From: Ferrimonas sediminum | GTDB taxonomy: Bacteria > Pseudomonadota > Gammaproteobacteria > Enterobacterales > Shewanellaceae | Length of the DNA: 64,000 bases | Reading direction: 5' to 3' | Assembly: GCF_900100175.1 (NCBI RefSeq) | Contig: NZ_FNEM01000005.1 | Coordinates: forward strand, 81,679 to 145,678 | Part shown: one piece after another, positions 47,469 to 55,179 of the stretch | Layout of the letters: the number at the start of each line of letters is the position of its first letter | Position numbering within the stretch: position 1 is the first letter of the stretch | Position numbers and translations under genes: made by a program | Notes under the pieces: generated by a model | What the model saw: the letters and a program-made list of their open reading frames with translations, nothing else | What the model was told of the DNA's origin: nothing | Databases searched by the model: none

Positions 47469-48046
47469 CAGGGTCTCCTCAGGGTCAGGGTCATGTGTTT
47501 TTGAGATTGAGCCAGCTCTTTCGCCCTGGCCTGCACCAGGGCGGTGCGGTAGGTTTGCATGTTAATCAGGCTGATCGCCTTGGTCGGACAAGCTTCGACA
47601 CAGGCGGTCTCGCTCTTGCCCTGCTCGGCACACCAGCTCTTACACAGATCGCATTTCAGCGCCACCCCCTGATTGTTGGTGTCTTCCTCCTGCTTATGGC
47701 TGTCGCGGCGCACAGTGATGGCCCCGAAAGGACACACCATGACGCACAATTTACAACCGACACAGTTGGCTTCGACGATCTGCACCTGGCCGTCCTCCTG
47801 GCGACAGGCGCCGGTGGGGCACACCATGGTGCAGGGGGCGTTCTCGCACTGACGGCACTGCATCGGCATCATCACCTCATCCGCCACCACCACCTTGGTT
47901 CGCGAGTGAAGCGGCAGTCCTTTGACCACCGACCCCACCAGGCCACCTTCGCCACCATGAGCGACCGCGCAGGCCAGCTCACAACTATGGCAACCCAGAC
48001 ATCGCTCTGCGTCGGCATAGATAATGACGTTTTCCGTTTGTTTCAT
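47468..48046 (-). CDS. cooF: CO dehydrogenase ferredoxin-like subunit CooF
   Basis: 192 residues with four ferredoxin-type Cys groups: CLGCHSCELAC, CRQCENAPCTMVCP, CVGCKLCVMVCP and CDLC...CVEACP, the HycB/CooF pattern. It carries electrons from CooS to the CooLX arm of the hydrogenase or, by inference, to the NapH-like protein. It starts 11 bases after hypA. Confidence 0.96.
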   Translation of the reverse strand: MKQTENVIIYADAERCLGCHSCELACAVAHGGEGGLVGSVVKGLPLHSRTKVVVADEVMMPMQCRQCENAPCTMVCPTGACRQEDGQVQIVEANCVGCKLCVMVCPFGAITVRRDSHKQEEDTNNQGVALKCDLCKSWCAEQGKSETACVEACPTKAISLINMQTYRTALVQARAKELAQSQKHMTLTLRRP

Positions 48047-48057
48047 AACTTCAGCCT

Positions 48058-48396
48058 CTAGGTCTCAAAGCTTTCAATGAACAACTCTTCGCCTTGAATC
48101 AATTCGATATTCCGGCTCTGGCACGCGTCACAGCGAAAGCAGAATCGGGAGATGTCGAACGATCGCCGGCATCCATGGCAGGTTGCCCGAGCGGGGACGT
48201 GATCGATCACCAGCTGCGCCCCCTCAATCAGAGTGTCCTTTGCGAACATCTCAAAGCAGAAACTCAGGGATTGGGGCTCCACCGCCTTTAACTGGCCAAC
48301 TTTGACCGTAACGCGAGAAATGGAGTTGGCCTTAACCCGGTCAGCCTGGGTCAACAGCACCTTTATCAGGCTTTGGGTCAGGGCCGCTTCATGCAT
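48058..48396 (-). CDS. hypA: Hydrogenase nickel chaperone HypA
   Basis: 112 residues beginning MHEAALTQSL, with Ni-binding His2 and the zinc-ribbon pairs CHGC and CDAC. It works with HypB to insert Ni. First gene of the hypA-cooFSCTJ-hypB operon, behind a CooA box. The other hyp genes (C, D, E, F) are not in the window. Confidence 0.93.
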   Translation of the reverse strand: MHEAALTQSLIKVLLTQADRVKANSISRVTVKVGQLKAVEPQSLSFCFEMFAKDTLIEGAQLVIDHVPARATCHGCRRSFDISRFCFRCDACQSRNIELIQGEELFIESFET

Positions 48397-48463
48397 CTCG
48401 TTACCTGTGTCGTGGGTTTCTCATTGGCTTGAGGCTATGAAACACCAGCGATGGCGGCAATTC

Positions 48464-48479
48464 TGTCAGCTGAATGACA
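48464..48479. promoter_or_regulatory. CooA box upstream of hypA-cooFSCTJ
   Basis: TGTCA-GCTGAA-TGACA is a perfect palindrome of the CooA type, with centre about 75 bases before the hypA ATG, close to the spacing in front of cooM. Confidence 0.8.
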
Positions 48480-48543
48480 CTAGCGAAGGGAAAGTTGGCA
48501 ACTGCGGCCGAGGGCACATTAAATGAAGTGATGAGGGATGGAC

Positions 48544-48572
48544 AAAAAAAACGCCGGGCAATGCCCGGCGTC
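48544..48572 (-). terminator. Terminator after cymA
   Basis: Minus strand GACGCCGGGC-ATT-GCCCGGCG followed by eight T, just past the cymA stop. Confidence 0.85.
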
Positions 48573-48601
48573 GTTAACCACTCAAAGTTCGGTTGAGTCG
48601 T

Positions 48602-49174
48602 TTATGGCTTCTTATGGGCCACCTTGTATTTGTGGCAATCGATGCAGGTCTTGCCCATCTTATCCATCTTCTGGTGCATCTTGGCCGCAACCTTCTTCTG
48701 CTTGTCGAAGTTCATGCGGGTTACATCGTGACAGGTGCGGCATTCGCGGGAGTCATTGCTCTTCATCTCAGCAATGATGCGGGCGGCGCCGTCTTTTTTG
48801 TAGGCCAGAAACTCTTCCTTAGTGGTGATCTCGCCTTTCAGCTCCAGATACACCTCTTTCATGGCAGAGATCTTACGCACCATCTTTGGCACGAACTCTT
48901 TGGATACGTGACAATCGGCGCAGTTAACCACCATGCCAGACTTGGACATGCCGTGCTTGCTGAGTTTCACCTCTTCAGCAGCAAAAGAAGGCACGTGACA
49001 GTTAACGCAGAAGGCGTCGCTGCTGGTGGCGTGCAGTACGGTGTTAAAGCCAACGGTACCTACGGCGCCGATAGCCAGGGCCAGGAACGCACCCAGTGGA
49101 ATACCCAGCAACCATTTTGATTTGGGTTGCTTCCACAGCTTAGCCCAACCGGACTGTTGATTGTTGTCTACCAT
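48602..49174 (-). CDS. cymA: NapC/NirT-type tetrahaem quinol dehydrogenase CymA
   Basis: 190 residues: short cytoplasmic N-terminus, one TM helix (about 21-45), periplasmic tetrahaem domain with CVNCH (C56), CADCH (C85), CRTCH and CIDCH. Size and sequence match Shewanella CymA (187). It oxidises menaquinol and delivers electrons to periplasmic carriers such as CctA, MtrA and reductases. It is divergent from the OM cytochrome genes, sharing a 455-base regulatory region. Confidence 0.93.
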   Translation of the reverse strand: MVDNNQQSGWAKLWKQPKSKWLLGIPLGAFLALAIGAVGTVGFNTVLHATSSDAFCVNCHVPSFAAEEVKLSKHGMSKSGMVVNCADCHVSKEFVPKMVRKISAMKEVYLELKGEITTKEEFLAYKKDGAARIIAEMKSNDSRECRTCHDVTRMNFDKQKKVAAKMHQKMDKMGKTCIDCHKYKVAHKKP

Positions 49175-49629
49175 CTCTCATCCTCATGAAATAAAGCAGT
49201 GGCTCAATAAATTAGGAGCCACAAATTCTCAATTCCAAATTTTACTTGTCACATAATTAGAAGGTGATGATATAAGTCACAGTTCTTCTACTGCCGGTCA
49301 AATTTGGCTTACACACTGCGATCCAGATCATCCTTTTTCGGTGCAATTTCAAGACGGTTTTCAACTGCGTAACGACAGATACATTACCTCTTAAAAATCA
49401 GCAGTTAGCCCCCGAGATGTTGCTGATGAACTACAGTTGCTTAACAGATTTTGTACGAAACTGAACCGGAAGACCGATACAGGTCGAATATTTGATTATT
49501 CATATGGGAATGTTGAGTTGGATCACGTTGCATTCATTCAACTCTGAGTTATCTTTCTGATGTTGATTGTGCATACCTCAAAAGTGATATCTGCATAATC
49601 AACCCTTTATACATTGCAGGGAAATAGTA
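49175..49629. promoter_or_regulatory. Divergent cymA / outer-membrane cytochrome control region
   Basis: AT-rich region of 455 bases. Two TGA-N6-TCA cores are visible: GATGA-TATAAG-TCACA at 49266-49281 (CRP-like, 8 of 10) and TTGAG-TTGG-ATCAC at 49514-49527 (FNR-like, 8 of 10). No promoter hexamers are assigned. Confidence 0.4.
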
Positions 49630-51774
49630 ATGATGATGATGAAACAAACTGCCTTATGGCGCGCAATGGCGTTTGCCGGCATCGGGGCCTTCGCCCTGGC
49701 CGGTTGTGGTTCCGACGGTTCTGATGGCTCCGACGGTGAAGATGGCAAGCCAGGTCCTGTTGGCATCGCCATTGGCCAGGCCAGCTCTGTGCAAGCCACG
49801 GTCAATTCCGCCTCCGTCAGTGAAGACGGGTTCCTGACACTGAACTTCAGCCTGGTCAACGCCAATGGCGTTGCCGTTTATGGTCTGACCAACGCCGACA
49901 TCGGTGCGGTCTCCTTCGGTCGTCTGGGTAATGAGGATGAAGTGGGCACCACCGACGTCGAGGGTGAGCCTCGCGACATCTGGTTGAGCTACTTCAACAA
50001 AGACAAAGGCGACGGCCACTTCACCGGTTCCTCCTACTTTAAGGGCAGCAACTGCGAAGATTGTCTGACCGACAACCAGGACGGCACCTACAGCCTGACG
50101 CTGAACATGGCCATCGACACCCTGGAGTACGACTACGGCTATCAAGCCGACGCCACCAACGGCCTCTACCTGGGCGTGAAAGCGACCGGTGCCGAAGGCG
50201 CGACTCTGGTCGAAAACAGCTTCTACTACTGGCAGCCCGCCTCCGACACGGCCCAGCCGCGTCCGAAAGAGCTGATCGCCGACACCACCTGTCAAAGCTG
50301 TCACCGCCCGGGCCATGATGGCGCCCTGGCCAAGCACGGCGGCAAGCACGTGACCCTGGAGTCCTGTACTTTCTGTCACGCCGACTACAACAGCTACAAC
50401 AAAGACATCAAAGATGGCGATGGCAATGTCACCGGCACCATGGTGTTTGATGGTTCCATCAAAGGCATGGCTCACGACATTCACAGCCACTCCTTCTTCG
50501 CCGACGACGGTATCTTCCCTCAGAACGCGTCCAACTGTCAGACCTGCCACCAGGCCGACGAGGCCCTGCCCCTGGCTGACCACTGGAAAGCCGACAAGGA
50601 CAGCGCCACCTGCCTGAACTGCCACAACAGCGTCTACGGCGTTCCAAGCTGGCACTGGGGCGGTGAAGCCGTCAAGCCGGAATACACCAACTGTGTGTCC
50701 TGCCACAATGCCAACGGTGCCCGTGGTGCCGAAGCCGGTCACTACACCCAGAACGACACCGCCCGCTCCGCTACCCTGAAAGTGGTCTTCGATGATATGA
50801 CCGTCGCTGCCGACGGCCTGTCCATCACCACCACCTTCAAGATCCTGGACGGTGAAGATCTGGTGCCACTGACTCAGGTTGACCCTCGCCCATACAAGTA
50901 CGGCGGCTTCAACAGTGCCATCGTTCTGAACGGCGTACTGGGTGATGACTTCCTGGTCAACTATCAGAAAGTAGGCTTCGACAACTTTGTCCAGCTGGGT
51001 GACGGTCGCATCGAGGCAGTTATCAACGACGGCGCGTTCAAGGTCAAGGAACTGGTTGACGCCGGTGCCACCCTCACCCTGAGCAGCCAGCTGCACGTCT
51101 GCTTCGAAGGCAAAGGCGTGCGCGCCGACTGCGTGGTTGACGGCGACGGCAACCTGGATGGTCAGGAAGCCCCTTACCTGGTCAGCGACACCTTCTACTT
51201 CCAGCAGGACGGCACTGCCGTTGCTGACACTCCCCGTGTTCAGCATGCGGAGATGAGCGCTTGTCAGGATTGTCACACCACGGACATCAAGCACCGCTTC
51301 ACCAACGACATGGACGGCTGTGCGACTTGCCACAACGGCACTCGCACCACCTCCTCCGGTGTCACCTCCAACCTGGCCAAAGTGGTTCACAGCAAGCACT
51401 ACATCGGCGACTTCTTCAAGAAGACCGACTGTGCCACCTGTCACGGTGAGAACGGCTACTCTCTGTCTATCATCGCCAACACCGCCGATGCCCAGCCTGT
51501 GGCCTTCGGTAAGACCGCCGATGGCAGCGAGCAACTGCTGGTCTCCCCGCAGACTGCGGCCTGCGTAAGCTGCCACATGCCTCCTTATGGCCTCAATGCC
51601 TCCACCGTTGCTCACATCGACGGCATGGGTGGCATCATCGACCATGACGGCGACATCAACACCATTGGTGTACCGGCCAGCCAGTACCCTGCTCAGGTGA
51701 ACGAGAGCTGCGCAACCTGTCACAGCGACAGCCAGTTGCTGGAAGCTCACGCCAACTGGGGCACCGGTCACTAA
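49630..51774 (+). CDS. Outer-membrane decahaem c-type lipoprotein (OmcA/MtrC family)
   Basis: 714 residues. Signal peptide with lipobox LAGC (Cys about 26) followed by a Gly/Ser/Asp-rich spacer (GSDGSDGSDGEDGKPG), then beta domains alternating with haem domains. Ten CXXCH motifs are present (CQSCH, CTFCH, CQTCH, CLNCH, CVSCH, then CQDCH, CATCH, CATCH, CVSCH, CATCH: five plus five), as in MtrC. A terminal reductase on the cell surface for metals or humics. First plus-strand gene of the conduit and followed by its own terminator. Confidence 0.93.
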   Translation: MMMMKQTALWRAMAFAGIGAFALAGCGSDGSDGSDGEDGKPGPVGIAIGQASSVQATVNSASVSEDGFLTLNFSLVNANGVAVYGLTNADIGAVSFGRLGNEDEVGTTDVEGEPRDIWLSYFNKDKGDGHFTGSSYFKGSNCEDCLTDNQDGTYSLTLNMAIDTLEYDYGYQADATNGLYLGVKATGAEGATLVENSFYYWQPASDTAQPRPKELIADTTCQSCHRPGHDGALAKHGGKHVTLESCTFCHADYNSYNKDIKDGDGNVTGTMVFDGSIKGMAHDIHSHSFFADDGIFPQNASNCQTCHQADEALPLADHWKADKDSATCLNCHNSVYGVPSWHWGGEAVKPEYTNCVSCHNANGARGAEAGHYTQNDTARSATLKVVFDDMTVAADGLSITTTFKILDGEDLVPLTQVDPRPYKYGGFNSAIVLNGVLGDDFLVNYQKVGFDNFVQLGDGRIEAVINDGAFKVKELVDAGATLTLSSQLHVCFEGKGVRADCVVDGDGNLDGQEAPYLVSDTFYFQQDGTAVADTPRVQHAEMSACQDCHTTDIKHRFTNDMDGCATCHNGTRTTSSGVTSNLAKVVHSKHYIGDFFKKTDCATCHGENGYSLSIIANTADAQPVAFGKTADGSEQLLVSPQTAACVSCHMPPYGLNASTVAHIDGMGGIIDHDGDINTIGVPASQYPAQVNESCATCHSDSQLLEAHANWGTGH

Positions 51775-51796
51775 GACCGAATTGCAACAAAATGTA

Positions 51797-51822
51797 AAAG
51801 CGGCCTTCGGGCCGCTTTTTTA
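51797..51822 (+). terminator. Terminator between the two decahaem genes
   Basis: AAAAGCGGCC-TTCG-GGCCGCTTTTTT with a stable TTCG tetraloop, 23 bases past the stop. Confidence 0.88.
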
Positions 51823-52018
51823 TTGCTCGGCAAAACTCGGGCATTCCTGCTCACACACCTCAAAATCCCGAGCCAAAATAGTGTCCGCTCCCCATGGATT
51901 CAGCTCAAGTTCAGCCTCGCCATCGAATTCAGTTCACAAATGCAGTTTTTACAACTAAGTTATTGCACGGAGACGAAAATGTGTCCCCTACCCCTTTTGG
52001 GGTAAAGCAATGTAAATC

Positions 52019-52034
52019 ACTGATGCACATCACA
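52019..52034. promoter_or_regulatory. CRP/FNR-type site upstream of the second decahaem gene
   Basis: ACTGA-TGCACA-TCACA (CRP reading) or CTGAT-GCAC-ATCAC (FNR reading), each 8 of 10. It lies about 134-149 bases before the start in a 345-base gap after the terminator, so the gene has its own promoter. Confidence 0.45.
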
Positions 52035-52167
52035 GTAATAGACACAGGAAGTTGATATAAATTACCTCGAATAAGTGCTTTAGCGAATCTTAATCAAGAC
52101 TAAAGCACTGATTGGCAAGGTGGTTACTTCGTTACGTAGCCGCCTCCAAAAAAAAGCAGGGAAATTG

Positions 52168-54171
52168 ATGATGATGATGAACAAACCTAACTGGCGCCTG
52201 CTGGCTACCGCTGCGGTAGTCAGTGCTGCGCTGACCGCCTGTGGCGGCGATGATGGCAACGACGGGAACGCCGGCAACCCCGGTCGCCCAGGTGGCGAGC
52301 CTGCCACTTCCGTATCCACGCTGAACCTGAGTGTCACTGACGCCAGCTTCACCAATGGCTTGCCGGTATTTACCCTACTGGCCACCAACGAAGACGACGA
52401 AGCCGTTGTCGGCCTGCAGGGCCTGAAAGTCAACGTGGCTCAATTGCTGCCCGCCGGGCACAACGTCGTTGGCGATCCCAGCAAGTGGCAAGTTGCCGGC
52501 CATAACAGCAAGTACGGTGCCGCAGAGATTGTGGACCAGAAAAACGGCTACTACACCGTGACCTTTACCAGCCTGGAAAAGGCCGAACTGGATCCGAACT
52601 TCACCCGCCGACTGAACATTGTTTCACCGGCTGGCACTCTGGTTGATGGCACCACCAGCGTACCGAATGCAGAAGTGGCCTTCGATTACAACGCTGCCGG
52701 CGCAGACGCCGACTACACCCGTAATATCGTCGCTGCGGACGCCTGTGCAGCCTGTCACGGCGACGACATCGCCATCAAACACAGCTACACGTCGCCTGAA
52801 ACCTGTGCCAGCTGCCACGACGGTATGAAAGCCGATGGCGGCCGCACCAGCCGCTCCTTTGCCGTGCTGGTACACGATGTGCACAAAGTGGCCGCCGCCG
52901 AAGACGCCGATGGCCACATTCAGTACCCTACTGAGCTGAGCAGCTGTAACGTCTGTCACGAAACCTCGGCTCCGGCCGACGAACTGGCAATCACCGAGTG
53001 GGGCAACTGGTCTGCGGTTCCCTCCAAAGAGAACTGCTCCAGCTGTCACGCCGACAACAACCACATCCTGGAACAGGCCGACAGCTCCCGCTGCGCCTCT
53101 TGCCACACCCCTGAAGGCACTGGCGTGGTCAAAGGCACCATCGAAGCGCACCTGGGTGAGTGGAACGATGCCGCCGCCGTAATCAGCCAGTGGGGCAGCG
53201 AAGCCGAGCTGAGCTACGATGCCACCAGCGACAGCACCAGCATCACTGTTACCATCACCGATGCCGCTGGCCAGAAACTGGCCGCCGATCAGGTTCTGCC
53301 TCAGATCAAGCGCATCGAAGTGCTGACCAACGTTGGTCCGAACTACCCGGTTCTGAGCTACGGCGCCGGCAGCCACCAAGACGCCGTTGTTAATGGCGAA
53401 CTGGCGAGCGGCACCACCATCGTCGATGGCAGCTTCGTGATGCCTGTGGTTGACCATAACGGTGACCCACTGCCGTACGGCGCCGCCGGTTCCGATGCCG
53501 ACACCGCCTTCTCCTTCATTGGTCTGGCTGTCTGCTCTCAGAGCAATGCCATCGTAGACTGCGCCGATGTTGCCAACCCTGACGACAAAGCGAACTACAC
53601 CGGCATGAAGGCCAACATGGCGTTCGTTACCAAGTCCGGTGAAGCCAACAGCACCCGCCACACCGACTCCCTGGAGTTCAACAAGTGTGCCGGCTGCCAC
53701 AACGACAACTGGCAGATTCACAAAGGCTACCACTCCGGCTTCGTTATGGACGATCTGGAAGGCGGTCTGAGTGGTTGTGTCACCTGTCACACCCCTGACG
53801 GCACCTACGCCTTCAACAACAACGGCGCCTTCGAGCAGAAGCTGCACGTGGTACACGGTGAGAAGAACATCATCAGCGACTGTACCCAGTGTCATACCAG
53901 CTTCAACCTGGATGCCTTTGCCAAGAAGGGTCCAATCAACACAGGTGCCGGTGCCAACCCTTACGCTGACGGCCTGTACGGAACGCCTATCACGGCCACC
54001 TGTGCCAGCTGCCACAGCTACGCAAGCGCCATCGACCACATGACCGGCGAAACCCTCGGTAACGGCAAATTCAACGTCGACAAAGCCGATGCCCAGCTGG
54101 CTGTTTCTGCAGAGAACTGCTTCGTCTGTCACGCCCCTGATGTGGCTGACCACAGCAACGTGAAGTTCTAA
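52168..54171 (+). CDS. Second outer-membrane decahaem c-type lipoprotein (OmcA/MtrC family)
   Basis: 667 residues from the ATG at 52168 (GCAGGGAAATTG upstream); a 16-residue upstream extension is unlikely. Lipobox LTAC with Cys about 25, then GGDDGNDGNAGNPGRPGG spacer. Ten CXXCH motifs (CAACH, CASCH, CNVCH, CSSCH, CASCH, then CAGCH, CVTCH, CTQCH, CASCH, CFVCH). Haem spacing and the split 5+5 layout again match MtrC/OmcA, but sequence is well diverged from the first copy. Likely the surface partner of the MtrAB pair directly downstream (55 bases to the MtrA-like gene). Confidence 0.93.
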   Translation: MMMMNKPNWRLLATAAVVSAALTACGGDDGNDGNAGNPGRPGGEPATSVSTLNLSVTDASFTNGLPVFTLLATNEDDEAVVGLQGLKVNVAQLLPAGHNVVGDPSKWQVAGHNSKYGAAEIVDQKNGYYTVTFTSLEKAELDPNFTRRLNIVSPAGTLVDGTTSVPNAEVAFDYNAAGADADYTRNIVAADACAACHGDDIAIKHSYTSPETCASCHDGMKADGGRTSRSFAVLVHDVHKVAAAEDADGHIQYPTELSSCNVCHETSAPADELAITEWGNWSAVPSKENCSSCHADNNHILEQADSSRCASCHTPEGTGVVKGTIEAHLGEWNDAAAVISQWGSEAELSYDATSDSTSITVTITDAAGQKLAADQVLPQIKRIEVLTNVGPNYPVLSYGAGSHQDAVVNGELASGTTIVDGSFVMPVVDHNGDPLPYGAAGSDADTAFSFIGLAVCSQSNAIVDCADVANPDDKANYTGMKANMAFVTKSGEANSTRHTDSLEFNKCAGCHNDNWQIHKGYHSGFVMDDLEGGLSGCVTCHTPDGTYAFNNNGAFEQKLHVVHGEKNIISDCTQCHTSFNLDAFAKKGPINTGAGANPYADGLYGTPITATCASCHSYASAIDHMTGETLGNGKFNVDKADAQLAVSAENCFVCHAPDVADHSNVKF

Positions 54172-54226
54172 GCCGATGGGGAGGGCCTGGCCCTCCCCTT
54201 CTGTGGACCCGAGTTAGGAATCCTTT

Positions 54227-55168
54227 ATGAAACAGATGAAATGGTTAACCACCCTGCTGGCCGGCGCTGCGCTGGTTGCCGGTTTTGGTGCGACCGCAGC
54301 ACCATGGGACAAAATGCCCGACGCCGAGGTTGAGCAGATTCTGGACACTAAGTTTGCCGAAGGCAAATACTCCAAAAAAGGCGCCGATGGCTGCCTGATG
54401 TGTCACCGCAAGAGTGAGCAGGTCATGGGCATCTTCCAAGGTGTTCACGGTCAGAGCACCAGCAGCAAGAGCCCCATGGCCGGCCTGCAGTGCGAAGCCT
54501 GTCACGGCCCTCAGGGCAAGCACAACCGCGGTGGCAAAGAGCCGATGATCCAGTTTGGCACCGACGCCCCGGTTCCGGCGGCCAAGCAAAACAGTGTTTG
54601 TCTGTCCTGTCACCAGGATGGCGAGCGCATGGCCTGGCACTCCAGCACCCACAACCTGGAAGAGGTGGCTTGCGCCTCCTGTCACCAGGTGCACGTTGAA
54701 AAGGATCCTATCCTCGACAAGGTGACTGAAGTCGACGCCTGTACCGCCTGTCATACCCGCCAGAAGGCCGACATGAACAAGCGCTCCTCGCACCCGCTGA
54801 AGTGGGCAGACATGACCTGTACCGATTGCCACAATCCTCACGGTTCCATGTCCGAGGCGGCCTTAAACCAGGTCTCCACCAACGACACCTGTTACGAGTG
54901 CCACGCCGAGAAGCGCGGCCCTTTCCTGTGGGAGCACGCCCCTGTTGCGGAAGACTGCTCAGCCTGTCATAACCCCCACGGCAGTGTGAACGAAGGCATG
55001 CTGACAAACCGTGCTCCTCAGCTGTGTCAGCAGTGTCACACCAATCCTCACAGCGGCAACAACATCAACGGCAAGCCCAGCGTCTTCACCGCCGGCCAGA
55101 GCTGTTTGAACTGCCACAGCCAGATTCACGGGTCTAATCACCCCTCTGGCAAAGCGCTGCAGCACTAA
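54227..55168 (+). CDS. mtrA: Periplasmic decahaem cytochrome (MtrA/DmsE family)
   Basis: 313 residues: Sec signal peptide (cleavage near GATAAP, about residue 25) and ten evenly spaced CXXCH motifs (CLMCH, CEACH, CLSCH, CASCH, CTACH, CTDCH, CYECH, CSACH, CQQCH, CLNCH). It threads through the MtrB-like barrel and links periplasmic CymA/CctA to the surface decahaem protein. It could equally be labelled DmsE; the neighbouring porin and OM cytochrome genes favour an Mtr-type conduit. Confidence 0.92.
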   Translation: MKQMKWLTTLLAGAALVAGFGATAAPWDKMPDAEVEQILDTKFAEGKYSKKGADGCLMCHRKSEQVMGIFQGVHGQSTSSKSPMAGLQCEACHGPQGKHNRGGKEPMIQFGTDAPVPAAKQNSVCLSCHQDGERMAWHSSTHNLEEVACASCHQVHVEKDPILDKVTEVDACTACHTRQKADMNKRSSHPLKWADMTCTDCHNPHGSMSEAALNQVSTNDTCYECHAEKRGPFLWEHAPVAEDCSACHNPHGSVNEGMLTNRAPQLCQQCHTNPHSGNNINGKPSVFTAGQSCLNCHSQIHGSNHPSGKALQH

Positions 55169-55179
55169 GGAGAGGTAAC

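Noticed and set aside
49654-51771. A 705-codon open frame antisense to the first decahaem gene (and similar ones at 52624-54153 and 55192-56724)
   Set aside because: Translations are Val/Gly/His-rich with no family resemblance; the plus-strand genes carry clear haem and barrel motifs.
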